DNA of 64,000 nt, taken from Nepenthes gracilis. Lineage: Eukaryota > Streptophyta > Magnoliopsida > Caryophyllales > Nepenthaceae. Made by a program: the position numbers and the translations under genes. The stretch is from the NCBI GenBank assembly GCA_033239525.1, contig BSYO01000009.1, positions 16,885,299 to 16,949,298 on the forward strand, written 5' to 3'. How positions within the stretch are numbered: position 1 is the stretch's first letter; each line of letters begins with the position of its first letter. A model generated the notes under the pieces. It was given only the letters and a program-made list of their open reading frames with translations, was not told the DNA's origin and made no database searches. This document shows positions 13,501-24,860 of this stretch, piece after piece.

Positions 13501-16500
13501 TAACCCAAGTCCATCCTCCGCCTCAGCAGCGGCAGTCTAGTAGCACAAAGGGTAACAGCACAGTAGGCACCGACTAATGGTGGTAGAGGTCAATCCTGGG
13601 GAACCAGCATGCCTGCTGACCAACAGCAACCCATCCAATCTACACAAGAACAGCTTGGCCCCTGTCGGCTACAACCAACTGCGGTCACATCACCGCCACA
13701 TGACGACACCTAACAACAGGAGCTTCCGTCAACGTCCAACGGCCAGCAAATCTCAGTGTGACACCAGTAACCAACTTTGGTGCCAATACCACAACTGGCC
13801 ACCACGCCTACAAATATCCCTCTCCTCCGTCAGAGAGGGAATCGATCCCAATCGATGGGCAAGAACTTAGAAAGAACCAAACTCCCTTTCTAGAAACAGC
13901 TCTCTCGTTCTTCGATATTCCAAAAGCCACTCCCCAAGTACAGCACATCGGAGCCCTGCCCTTCGACTTTCTTGAAGCCGCTCCCCATCGAACGCATTAT
14001 AGGAGCTTAATCCTCCTCTCGCATCTCCCACATACGTGCATCATTTCATTCTTCTACATCCTCGTATTTTTCTATTTTTTGAAAAAGATTTCTGACTTGA
14101 GCGTCAGAGGATAAATTGGAAAGTGAATCCCACAAATCCTCTAACATTTTGTTCGTTGTTTGTGATGCGTAGGACCCAAGTTAGCAATAACAGAGACCAG
14201 ACCCACTCCAATTTGACCCGCAATGGAAAATTGAGTGACTTCCTAATCCATACAATAACCTGATTCCAGGGATGCATCATTAACGCCATCTGTGAAAACA
14301 ACATAAAAGTTTGACCACTAACCACCACACTCACAAAAGAAAAGCAAGCATGATCAACATCAAAATGCAGACTAGCGCGCCGGTCAGGGACACCGCCACC
14401 CAAGGCGACGACCCCTCTGCAGGTAGCCACGCGGGTGAGCATCCCGAGCTCAACATTCGCATGCTGGCTACCCAGATAGGAGACGTGCTTGAGATACTCT
14501 ATATGATCAACACCCATCTGGACAAGCAATAGCTAGGGGCTCCTGCCCCCACCACACAAGCATCAGCTTTAAAGCAAGGAAGCCAAAGACTGAGGCAACC
14601 GGTTGAGAAGATCTCGCATCCCCATGATGTCGGGGCCCAAGAGGCCTCGAGCAACAGGGACCAAATGCGACCGGAGGATCGTCCTACCCACAGGTTGCGA
14701 GAGGGAAGCCATGAGCGGCGGAACCATCACTACTCTCGTAGTGACCGGAGGCCCTCGGCCCAAGGAGAAGCCTCCTGTAGCATGCGACCACCACAAATTG
14801 GGAGTTGCATGGGCGCACAACCTCTCCAAATCACTCAGAGCTGAGGATCTTCCTCAATGCTAAAAGGGTCGCATCCACCCCTCGCATGGAGGAAAAGGTA
14901 GAAAAGATATGGCAGCACGTCTTCAGGGGTGATGCTGGCAGAAAGACCACGGACCTTAGAAGGTCACCTTTCGCGGTAGAGATCTGCATGCAGCTGCTGC
15001 CCCTTAAATTCAAGATGCTGGCCCTCGAGCCATATGATAGAAATACCGACCAAATGGATCACTTGGACCACTTTCGCACCCTACTGTGCTTTCAAAGCCT
15101 AAACGAAGTTGCCATGTGCCAGTGTTTCCCTTTGACTCTCAAGTGAGACGCACACCTCTGGTTCTACAGTCTCGAATCAAACTCAATCCAGTCATTCGAG
15201 AAGGTTGTTGACTACTTCCTGTTTCAGTTTGCCTCCAACCTAAAGGAGGTGACGTAATCGTGGCACCTAGTTCCCCTTCGGCAAAGACGGGACAAGAGCC
15301 TGAAGCGCTTCCTGGTGCAGTTCACTACCAAGGCCCGAAAGATGTCCCGGCTCACCAACCAGGTGAAGTTCAGCGCCTTCGTCGCCACTCTAAAGCTGGG
15401 CGACTTCTTCAAATACTTGGCCCACTAGAACCCCCAAACTTTTCAAGAGGTCGAGGCAATCGCCCGAGCATACATAGTGACCATGGAGGCCAACGAAGCT
15501 AAGCAACTAGAGCATGCAGACTGACTCCCGGAGAAGCTGGTGAGCGAGAAGAAGAGGAACGGGGATGACTACCATCCTTGAGGACCGTGAGAAGCAGCTG
15601 CTGCTAGAGCCGGGTGTCCGAAAAGAGTTCAGGCAGTACAGACCCTGACTCCTTTGAACACACGCACAAATATCCTGATACAGATTTGGGATGAAAAGTT
15701 TCTGAAATGATCGAAGGCACTGAAAAACCCAAAGGGAAGAGATTGGTCTAAGTATTGTCACTACCATCGATTTTCGAGTCACAGTATCGAAAACTATCAA
15801 ACGCTGCAGAAGGAGATTGAGAACCTGATCCAAAAGGACCACCTCACTAGGTTCCTCCAAAACCCAGGGTAGGCCACCAGGGTGACAGGCGAAGACGGAG
15901 CAGAGTAGCCGAGGAACCAAGTCACAGTCGGGGTCGTCGACATGATATTCGCTTGTCCAGACGAGGGCGACACCTCAGATTGTCCAGGCCCCGTGATTAA
16001 ACCCAGTCCTCGATAAGGCCAAGGACGTCTGGATATTTTCAACCAGCAGTCAACGGTCTACCCATGTACGCCTCATTTGGTGTGAGGTCCCCAGCGTAGA
16101 AACTGTTGACTCTGCCCCACTCATTCGGAACTCGCTAGTTGGGGCCGACCTTCAGGAAGAAAAAGCGGGTTTTCCAACCCTCTGATGATCCAGGGCTCGC
16201 CCTGCTCAGCTGAAATTGTGCATGAGGAACAAAGGAGACTCAATCGCCCTCTTGATGGATCCAAAGAAGAACCTTCAAGGTCCAAGCATCCAGGGTGAGC
16301 CTCCTAGTGCGAAAGAAGGCAAACAGAGTAACCAAATGACGAATAGCATCCGGGTACAGGAAAGCCACAAAAATCTCTAGAGACACCAAGATGTCACACA
16401 GTTGCCTCTAAAGCGAAATCCGAAAGCCAACGCGTAGGTGCTCCTCATAGGCTGTGATAAACCCTAGAGGCAGAGAGTAGGTTGTGTCCCCGGCTCCAAG

Positions 16501-19055
16501 GACTATGGTCGAGATAAAACCGGAGAAGTAGCGCTCGCCGATCAAAAGCTCCACGTCCCATTCGGACATGGTCGATTAAATGGAGAAGACACTCTGAGAA
16601 GCCATTCAGGAGTTATTCAAATTGGCAAAGGAGTGTAGCTATGTGAAGCAAGGATGCCCTTGAAGAGATGAAGAAATGGCTTGGGGGCTAGCGCTTAAAT
16701 AGGTGACGCCCCCGCCAAAAACGGCATCGTATGAAGGCATTGAAGCGACACACCCTTTGCAGCAACAGCGACACGTGGCGTTATCACGCAACGTCGCATC
16801 TTTTTGCTAAGTGTCATCATGACCTGACGACGCAGCTTCTGCCACCACTAGCAATGTGCGATGACATTTTGATGGATAAAGCCGTAATCCCCAAATGCTC
16901 CATTTTCCAAGGAAGAAAGCAGATCGCACGTGGCTCTGACTGGCTCGACGGTAATCTATCGGCTAGTCACCCAGCCAAGAGCTTGGGATGGTCGACCGGG
17001 AGGCTGGTCGTTGGAAAACCGTGCCACCAGCGACCCAATCAGTCTGATTGTTGGACAGCAAGTCACACACAATGACACAAAAACACTCCAGTCATTAAGT
17101 CATGCAAGAAAACAAGAAAACAAGATTCCAAAAGCTTGAAAAAAAAGCAAATACTCAGTAGTTCCATTTATTAACTTCTTTTACAAAGCACAAAACTTAC
17201 ATCAGCAAAAATACATAGTAAAAGAAACAATGCAAAGTACATGACGCAAAAATCCAGTGGCAAATACCTAAAAACTGCTTCAGAGAAGACACGTGCAGGG
17301 AGGGCAGCCACAAGTCAAACATCATTCGGACTTCCTATACCTACCCATCGAAGGTTCCAACCGGAAACCAAGCGTCGCAGGAGAAAAATGGGAAGCAATT
17401 CCCTAACAAGAAGGAGGCAAAACGCCTCCGCTAACGTACGGGAAGCTTCCCAGATCCGAGAGAATTCCTCCCAGGAAATGCCTGCCCTCCGGAGACTCCT
17501 TGAGAGGAGGGCATCCGAACACCGGCCAGAGGTGGAAAGTAAAGAGGACCCTCAATTGAGTTGCTAGCGTGGCAACACAAGACCAGTCAAAGTAGGGCCA
17601 GGATGGCACAAGAACAGCCTAAGAAAAGGCAACACCACGAGCGCCAAGCGCATCTTCAAGTCTTCCAGAACTCCATCCGATGCAAGGCATTAGAGGGCCC
17701 AGGCCATATTCGAACTCCCACATCACTTAGCTAGTGTGAGGATAATGTGGGACGACTCAAAAACCAGCCTTGTTTGTTGGAAGGGTCTGGGAAGAAGTGG
17801 AGCCCAAAAGACCCCATGGATAGCCCATCTCCAACGGGCACATTTTGAGCCAGAGAAGGTAGCGACGGTCCAAGCCCAACAGGCAGCCTCTATAGCGCGA
17901 CCAATCGCGGCCCAAGTCCACCCTCTACCTCAGCAATGGTAGTTTAGCAACACAGACAGTGCCGGTGCAGCAGGCACCAACCAATGATGGTAGAGGTCAG
18001 CTCTGGGGAACCACCGTGCTTGCTGACCAACAGCAACCCAACCAGTCCATGCAAGAATAGCCTGGCCCCTGTCGGCCACTACCAGCTACAATCACATTAC
18101 TTCCACAAGACGACACTTGACAACGGTGACTTCCGTCAATGTCCAGTGCCCGGCAAATCCTAGCAGGACACCTATCACCAGCTTTGGTGCCAACGCCACA
18201 ACCGGCCACGTCTACAAATATCCCTCTCCTCCGTCGAAGAGGGGATCAATCCCAATCGATTGGCAAGAACTTAGAAAGAACCAAATTCTCTTTCTATAAA
18301 CAGCTCTCTCGCTCTTCGATATTCCAAAAGCCACTCCCCAAGTACAACACATTGGTGCCTTACCCTCTGACTTTCTTTAAGTCTCTCATTGTCAAGCACA
18401 TTATAAGAGCTCAGTCCTTCTCTCACATCCCCACATACGTATATCATTGCATTTTTCTACATCCTCGTATCTTTCTATTTTTTGAGAAAGATTTCTAATT
18501 TGAGCGTCGGAAGATAAGCTGTGAAATGAGTCTTGCCAATCCTCAAACTTCTTGTTAGTTATCTGTGATGCGCGAGGCCCGGGTTAACAGACACAGAAAC
18601 CTAACCTGTTCCATTTCGACCCACATTAAAAGATTGAATAACTCTATAATCCATACAATAACCCGAATGCAGAGACACATCAAACTTAATAGCAAACTAC
18701 TAGGCTATCTGATAATTGATAACAAACCTACGATAAAGAGGCCCGCACAATCAGGGGACAAAAACAAGACATGATGTACCTGGATGAAGAGAGCGGAAGC
18801 TGTAGCGCGTCTGGTGAAATTGCGGAGCTCTCTTTCACGGGAAACCTTTTCAAGAAGGGCAACCCTAGTTATTTCCTTCGCACTCGCTCCCCTCAGCGAC
18901 ACCTGATTCGCATCATCATAATGCGCGATCCAAACAATCGACAACTTCTTACGTTTTAAACTTGTGTACAAGCATCTGTACACGATAAAATTCGAAAAGA
19001 AAATGGTTAAATAAAAGGGATGGGAGCGAACCTGATGCTTCCTTGGTTCATCCAT
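1556..19055 (-). CDS. UPL7: UPL7-like HECT E3 ubiquitin-protein ligase (3' end beyond left edge)
   Basis: The product is a HECT E3 that would transfer ubiquitin from an E2 through a catalytic cysteine to substrates. Exons in transcript order: 19055-19032, 18902-18780, 11589-11349, 8111-7522, 7231-6236, 6147-5819, 4167-3889, 3802-3550, 1902-1732, 1648-1556. All junctions are GT-AG and keep frame, giving 1,033 codons. The start at 19055 (MDEPRKHQ) resembles plant UPL7; an in-frame ATG at 19064 is an alternative. An IQ calmodulin-binding motif (ALFIQ / RVWRRYYV) is split by intron 2, near residues 45-57. The HECT domain starts near residue 769 ([12 protein letters not shown]) and shows [23 protein letters not shown] and [15 protein letters not shown]. 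Plant UPL7 proteins are about 1,140 aa, so roughly 110 C-terminal residues, including the catalytic Cys, lie left of position 1. Intron 2 carries retrotransposon A. The family assignment rests on remembered conservation and is strong; splice sites are inferred. Confidence 0.93.
8112..11348 (-). other. UPL7 intron 3, including a repetitive T-rich stretch
   Basis: This 3.2-kb intron separates the IQ/N-terminal exon from the next exon. Between about 9,660 and 10,250 it holds reiterated words such as aatttctacattttaattt and 'gccataagtgg..gccacc', spaced roughly 90-110 bp apart, which suggests a degenerate repeat. No gene is supported here. Confidence 0.55.
11619..11818. repeat. Tandem duplication, 102-bp unit
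   Basis: Two adjacent copies (11619-11720 and 11721-11818) share ctttaaatatgaagaagt and tttatcattggtttcatttt and differ at a few bases. They lie in UPL7 intron 2, about 30 bp upstream (in transcript sense) of the acceptor of exon 3 at 11590. Confidence 0.85.
11819..13317. other. UPL7 intron 2 sequence flanking element A, no gene seen
   Basis: This is single-copy-looking AT-rich intronic DNA between the 102-bp duplication and the target-site duplication of element A. Short ORFs here have no recognisable domain and unremarkable composition. Confidence 0.6.
13323..14279 (+). repeat. 5' LTR of element A
   Basis: It begins TGATGG and ends GCATCA, immediately before the PBS. It matches the 3' LTR along its length (shared aagaccccatgga, gaacttagaaagaaccaaa, ttccaaaagccactcccc). 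It carries the U5-region motif gacttgagcgtcagagg near 14,096, seen in diverged form in all Tat-type LTRs of this window. Confidence 0.88.
14280..14300 (+). promoter_or_regulatory. Primer-binding site of element A
   Basis: The sequence ttaacgccatctgtgaaaac follows the LTR end directly. It is a mutated form of the ttggcgccgtctgtgaaaac seen in element B, where reverse transcription would be primed by a tRNA. Confidence 0.75.
14341..15930 (+). pseudogene. gag of element A (degenerate)
   Basis: The broken reading frame contains the retrotransposon Gag core: [15 protein letters not shown] followed by [10 protein letters not shown] at about 14,995-15,090, then a block for [11 protein letters not shown] near 15,465-15,490. 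A zinc-knuckle-like segment ([10 protein letters not shown], with the last Cys lost) lies near 15,750-15,800. Stops interrupt it at several points, for example at 15,145 and 15,257. In an intact element this protein would form the capsid. The same blocks occur in elements B and C in this window, which supports the call. Confidence 0.78.
16050..16569 (-). pseudogene. Antisense ORF of element A (Transposase_28-like)
   Basis: The minus-strand frame starts at the ATG at 16569 (MSEWDVELL) and reads toward gag. It has in-frame stops after ISL and after HQEGD, but the frame resumes each time. Visible blocks are [35 protein letters not shown] and [11 protein letters not shown]. These resemble the plant family annotated as 'putative gypsy type transposon' (PF04195), known from memory only. 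Its function is unknown. It lies between gag and the 3' LTR, antisense to the element and in the same sense as UPL7. Confidence 0.68.
16694..16701 (-). promoter_or_regulatory. TATA-like box upstream of the antisense ORF of element A
   Basis: On the minus strand, tatttaag lies about 125 bp upstream of the ATG at 16569, followed by a C-rich then CT-rich leader. It could be a dedicated promoter for the antisense ORF; no transcript evidence is available. Confidence 0.4.
17735..18682 (+). repeat. 3' LTR of element A
   Basis: It is homologous to 13323-14279 throughout and ends GACACATCA next to the target-site duplication. The exact first base could be 17735 or 17737 because of small indels. It carries the gacttgagcgtc-type motif (aatttgagcgtcggaag) near 18,497. 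Confidence 0.85.
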
Positions 19056-19380
19056 AAGATGCAAACAACAAAGTTGAATTTCGAAATTGCTCTGGATCTC
19101 AGTTCAAGTTTAGCTTATACTAAATTCTGTACTGTTATGAAGGTGATTTGAACACCATAGCTTTGCTCTGGGTCCCTCAAATGTCGGCGAAAACGGGAAT
19201 TCGAATGATCAAATCCCTACACCTAAAGCAGATGGACCATCGTTTGCCGTTCGTTTTTGCTTTTTCTTTCGGTTTTCTGATGATTTCTAGTTCATCGAAT
19301 AACACGTCGCCGCGTGTAAGAATATCCAAAGACAAAGGCATATTTCAAAAAAAACCATACTGTTTTTAATTGTCAGTTAT
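19056..19380 (-). promoter_or_regulatory. 5' flank of UPL7
   Basis: This is sequence upstream of the UPL7 start codon on the minus strand. It should hold the 5' UTR and core promoter by position. I see no convincing TATA box, so the boundary and the role are inferred from position only. Confidence 0.35.
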
Positions 19381-20983
19381 TAATAATACTTATTTTTTAA
19401 TTTTATTATTAACTTTATATCAATTAATACTTTTAATCTATATTATATCAAAGTAATCATACTTTTATTATTATCATAACAAATATGATATTGACATGAA
19501 AAAAATTTCCATTCAACGTGTCCCGTTCCATCACTAAATATATTAGTTAATTTTTTTAATTAATTTAAATTAAATTTTAATTCTTTAATTTTATTATTTA
19601 TTTTTTTGATAAAATAAAATTTTAAAATAAATATCGAATATTAACCTACCCATCAAATATCGACAAATAACTTAAAACAAAGAAATCAATCAATTTATAG
19701 TATCCAAAATATCACACCCAAAAATGATTCCAGAATATTAATTATATTATAACCTCAAAATATATATAAAGAAATATGTTCACATAAAAATTAGAGTAAG
19801 CAAACAAATCATATAATAAACTTCCTGTTGAATAGCCAAAAATTTAACTATATTATCTAATAAAATATCACAAACTTCATATCATACAAAACCATTAACT
19901 AAAACAGAATAATATATTAGTGATGCCATATTAAAACAAAATACAACATTCAAATTATTCTAATTTCTAATTCTATTTTCTCAAACAACATTTTCATTGA
20001 TTTCATCTACCTGCAAGTGGACCCGAGCCATCTAATTTGAAAATTTAGTAAAATTAAAAATATTAGTGAGTTAATTGTTTAGTAAGTTATATAAATTTTT
20101 ATAATCAATCAAATAATATATATTGAAATATGTTGAAAGGGATATAATTCAAAAATTAAATATAATGTCATATAATTTTTATAAAATTAATATATAAATT
20201 TTAGATTGATAATTCAATTTTTAACTCTAAATAATGACTCTTAAAATTTGTTTAAATTATACTAATTCTTATGAATCAAAGATCAATAATGCCTCACCAA
20301 TAAATAAACAAATAATAAAAACTCGGTTTATATGTTTTCACACAACCAAAGACCTTACATTACTATTCAAGATTCATAGGTTGGCCGTCATACATATAAC
20401 ATTGTAGATAATGCCAAAGGTCGCTTTTGTCATATACCAAATCCCAATCCTATAATTAATTCTTAATTAAATATCATTAATTTAACCAAATTATCCTCTA
20501 ATCAATTTTTATATGTGAACCCCACGTCGATATATCAACTGGCCATAATAAAATTAACACAATATCATATATAGGACCCAAAACACGTGCCACATTTCAT
20601 ATGGTTCCGATACTGACCCAATGGTGACGTCGAACCTTACATAAGGAGCAATACCTGTTAAAAACAAATATCAGAGTGTACAAACTGCATAATTAAATCA
20701 TAAACCATAATTTGATAACCAACAACCAATTATAGAACAACCCAAAATAATTATAAAACCACAATAACATTAACCTATAATTTGCTGTCTGACATTCAAC
20801 ATTTTATCATTTTAGACATCTCAAAAATTGCCCTCAAAATTGATACAACATACTAGACATTTTAAAGTTGTTTGAAAATTAAATTACAACAATCTGAATA
20901 CTTAACATCATCCGAAACTAACATTAGAGCAAAAATTACAATAGTAAACGCATTGTAAATTACAATAGTAAACTAAAATTAGA
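19381..20983. repeat. AT-rich intergenic DNA, degraded long-LTR remnant
   Basis: No gene is seen. A block around 20,270-20,420 (tgttttcacacaaccaaaga, then ttactattcaagattcatagg) resembles blocks at 27,270-27,420 and 28,490-28,620, which belong to degraded long LTRs. The remainder is nearly featureless AT. Confidence 0.4.
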
Positions 20984-21275
20984 GCCTTGACTGATTAGTG
21001 ACCCAATCTAGCATCCAATCGGTTTGGCTTGTCGACAATCCAGTTCGACATCTAGCCGACTTGACTAGTCAAGAATCCACTTCAACACCAAGACTGCCCA
21101 ACTAATCCGAATCCAATCCGACATCCAACCGTTCTGACTTGTCAACGATCCACTCCGGCGTTTGACCTGCCTCACCAATCTAAATCTAGTCTGGCATCCA
21201 GCAGGTTTAACTGATTAGCAACCCAATCCGGTCCGACCTGTCTGACTGGTCTACAATCCAATCTGACTCCAGAAT
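20984..21275. repeat. Degenerate minisatellite, about 40-bp unit
   Basis: Phrases of the type 'caatccgacatccaaccg..tgacttgtc' recur six to seven times with substitutions across this segment, which is more GC-rich than its surroundings. Confidence 0.6.
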
Positions 21276-21299
21276 GAACTAATTGTCCCTCAACCTAAT

Positions 21300-22500
21300 C
21301 CGACGTCAATAAAAAAGAGAGAGAAAAGAATGATAATTAGAAAATCGAAGAGGCAAACAAAATGAATAAAAATAGTTTCATTCATTAATCTCCCTACACA
21401 AAGTACAAAACCTTTAGAGGCCAACGTACAATGAAGGGGATGATAATAAAAAAGAATACATAGAACAATGATCCCACTACAAAAAAAAACTCAACTCAAA
21501 TGCAATGAATGACAGATAGGCGAGTAATGAGAGGGGCTCAAGCAAGAGATAGGCAATCCTCGACAGATAACAAAACGTGACCTACAAAAACAGCAATTCA
21601 TGAGGAGTCAGAATAAAGGCTCTTCACAAAGAGAGGCCACCATCCAGACATATTCAAGGGAAAGAAAAACCTCACGCCACAAAAAGGAGGAAATGGCCTC
21701 AAACCTAAAACCCGCCGCTAACCCTACTAGTAGTAGGGCGTGGCTTGTGGAGACAATATTTCTTGAGGAGCAAGAGCAGCAGCTCGTTTCGAAAGCAAGC
21801 TACCACCCAAGGCAGGGGCATAGTGAAAGGAAAGCCTCACCCCGCTCAGAAATAGTAGTAGGTTTGGCTCCAAAACAAACATGAAAAGGGACGATCAAAG
21901 GGATTCCCCACGCAAAAAATGGTAACCAAAGCAAACCTATTGTGCGTCCCAAGATGATGCCTTCAAACACTAGAGACGAGCTCTCACCGGTCCCAGCGTC
22001 CAACAATTCAAGCTTCATGGTGACTTTGGGCTTCCACGCCACTTGACTAATAAAAGCAGGATGTAATGTAAGGCACAATGAGCATCTCAATTTATAGCAC
22101 ATGGAAGAATTAACGAGCCATAAAATGCCAAAGATTTTCCTTGCTAGAAAATCTACAAAAAATCACGAGAGTAGAAAATCACACTAGAAACGATAAAATA
22201 GGGAATCCAAGGATGGCCTGAGGAAGGAGCAAAAGAGGAAAGCGACAAGACACGTCCCATCCATGAACATGTCAAGAGTTGAAAACTCAAACCCCCCGAC
22301 ATGGAAGGATAGTGATTGGAACGGTAGAAATGAGTCAGCCCAATACAAATGCCCATGAACTAATAGCAGGCCTAGAGGGTATCGGCTCGTAGGCTCAGGG
22401 ACTAATCAATGCTTCCATTGACTCAAGCATCATTCCAGTCAACCAGACAAGCTCAAGTCAACCCCTGCCCAATCAAGACGGCCCACAATTCTCTTCACGC
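21300..22500. mobile_element. Remnant of Tat-type retrotransposon interior (probable)
   Basis: This relatively GC-rich stretch has the same texture as the internal region before the 3' LTR of element A. Compare 'ttcattaatctccctacacaaagtacaaaacc' words near 21,380 with 'ttattaacttcttttacaaagcacaaaactt' words near 17,165. No LTR ends or domains are recognised, and ORFs here are short and unassigned. Confidence 0.35.
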
Positions 22501-24300
22501 ACGCTAAATATTACTTACCTTAGCCAACTCGATATCCATTTGATTGCAATCTCTTCCAAAATAACAACTCTAACTCTACAGATCTCTTATAATGACAATC
22601 CCATATCTGCCGCATCTGGCATTTCTATGACGACCTGAGCCCTAAACATCAAACACGACTCAAATAGCTCATGTAAAAAAAAACTAAGCATAATATGACA
22701 TATGTAAGTTTTGATCATCTCATCATTCATCAACTATAAAAGTGATAGATTCATCGAACAATATATAAACATAACTAAAGAAGATAATAATTGGGTCGCA
22801 CCTCAAGAAAAAATAAAAATAAAGTAAATACATCAAGTCCTGTGACAATCTAATTGACTCAATGGAATGAAATCTACTAGCCACTAAAACCTTCTTTTCT
22901 ACCTAAATTTTTCACTGTAATGGATGTTTTTCCACCAAGATAAATAGCATCAACTCAAACTTGAGCCAAAAAAATATAAAAGTGATAATAATAAAAAATA
23001 TTTAATAAATAATAAATATCTCGAATAAAAAAATATGTGTGCCAGAATATTAATATAACAATCTAACTATATTCGACAAATCACATGTCATAAATACGAC
23101 TCAAAACCAAAATAAGATAAGTAACACTTGACCATTTTATTACAAAGATAATAAAAGTATCAATAAACGAGCAAAAATCTCCCAAAATTCGATATCAAAA
23201 GATAAATAAGAATTTTCTAATTTGAATGTTAACATGAACTACCTAAATATTAAAAGATAATAAACAACATAGATTCCGTTGAATCCAAATATTATAGAAT
23301 TCGGTACATAGGTTTTACTGAATATAATTTCTGGATTCCATTGAATTTCAAACACATGAGATATCAATAATAACAAGATATCTCAAAGAAACTCTACATC
23401 TTATTCCGTCACTGTGAACCAAAAGTCACATATATCCCCTGACAGTTGGGTACTTGTATTGGCAAATTAATACTTGCAAGTTTGACCTCCAACGAAAATT
23501 CATGGTCCAGGGAGACTCTGCCCCACCAAGCACAAACTTCTCACTAGTGTGTTCATCCTCCTACTCAAGTAGGTACAGAAGATCTCACTCGCACGCTTAT
23601 CATCCAACTCAACCAGGTATAGATGATCTCATCAACATACTCATCTTCCGAGTCAACATGATACAAAAGGCATCTCTATATATCAAACCGAGCATCTCCC
23701 ACCATGATATCCTCGATATCATTCTCTACGATAGTCACATGACCATATGCATTCCGCCACACTAGGCAATATACATTATCACCACCATGAAACAAAAATA
23801 AGTATCGAATAAGCGTTGACTACACTAAAGTACTGTAACCTCCTATTCGACTAGATAAGTTAGTATTTTTATATGCCTTCCTCAACCTTAACCGCAAGAA
23901 GTTAATAATCTAAATATTCACGCAATCGGTCTAACACAAGGAAGGCTTTGCAATTGCAGCGATAGAAATGTCATTCGATACTAAAAAGGACCTTACTCAC
24001 ACAATCAAGATTAACACAAAGGAATTTATTACAGAATGAAGAATAAACAAAAGCAAACCAGAAATAATATATTTCGATCAATTTAAGTATTTAACTAGTC
24101 ATCCATCCTATTTCGATATATGAAATATATTATCAAGGTCATAATTAATTATCACTTATCACTTATAGATAAAATCCTTGATAATCAACTGTCCCAAAAA
24201 TGTATCTATGTATATATATACGTTTTATTTAATGAGCTTCCAACGAAATTGGATCATGTCCTCAACCCCACTCTCTAAAGTCTAACATACACGGTCACAT
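22501..24300. other. Intergenic AT-rich DNA with a short tandem repeat
   Basis: No gene is supported. Around 23,555-23,690 a unit of about 44 bp (pattern 'caactcaaccaggtatagatgatctcatc...cttatcatc') is present in about 2.5 diverged copies. The rest contains only scattered short ORFs of low plausibility. Confidence 0.45.
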
Positions 24301-24309
24301 TACATGGTA

Positions 24310-24860
24310 TAGGACAAATTAATATACACACACACAATACTAGCACACACACCCACACTATTAACACACACTTAAATATGCACACAGGCAACACATACAC
24401 AGCAGCAGCACACCCACACTACTCACAAACACACGGCTACACACGCATGACAACACACACAACTCACACAGCAACACAACCTCACACATACATACGCACA
24501 CACCCACTACTATGTATATATATATACATATATTTATGTACATAAACAACTAAGTGCCCCTGTACACACATACAGACCTATACACTTATATACATATGCT
24601 GCCATAAACATAAGGCACAAATACAGCTCCATATACAACATCTTACAAATCCACATCCGTATACATACACATACCTCCATATATATATATATATATATAT
24701 ACGTCCACACGTATACACTCACTGCCATACACATATATTTTTATTTTATTTTATTATTATTATTTCTTTCGTATACCTACATCACCCTGTATATATTTAC
24801 ACATTCATGCACCAATTGATAGCCACAAACAAACACACACACACACACAATTTTTCCACA
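24310..24860. repeat. CA-rich cryptic microsatellite with (TA)n patches
   Basis: Long interrupted (CA)n runs alternate with TATATA blocks (24,512-24,528 and 24,680-24,700). ORFs in this stretch on either strand are products of dinucleotide composition and are not proposed as genes. Confidence 0.85.

Larger units (their letters stand above)
13323..18682 (+). mobile_element. Element A: non-autonomous Tat-type Ty3/Gypsy retrotransposon
   Basis: The 5,360-bp element is bounded by LTRs with TG...CA ends and a perfect 5-bp target-site duplication AACTT (13318-13322 and 18683-18687). Order: 5' LTR, tRNA primer-binding site, degenerate gag, antisense ORF on the minus strand, 3' LTR. I find no protease, reverse transcriptase, RNase H or integrase, and the 3.4-kb interior has little room for them. 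It is inserted in UPL7 intron 2, opposite to the gene. The LTRs differ by many substitutions and small indels, so the insertion is not recent. Assignment to the Tat lineage is inferred from the gag motif, the PBS form and the antisense ORF shared with element B. Confidence 0.88.

Noticed and set aside
14104..14529. 141-codon minus-strand ORF spanning the LTR/gag junction of element A
   Set aside because: It crosses the LTR end and PBS antisense; no domain and no match with the conserved antisense ORF further on.
23555..23690. Short spaced repeats, considered as a CRISPR-like array
   Set aside because: Units are diverged and adjacent without unique spacers; the DNA is plant nuclear.
24361..24734. 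Cys/Tyr/Val-rich ORFs on the minus strand
   Set aside because: They are translations of interrupted (CA)n and (TA)n repeats; no domain and extreme composition.
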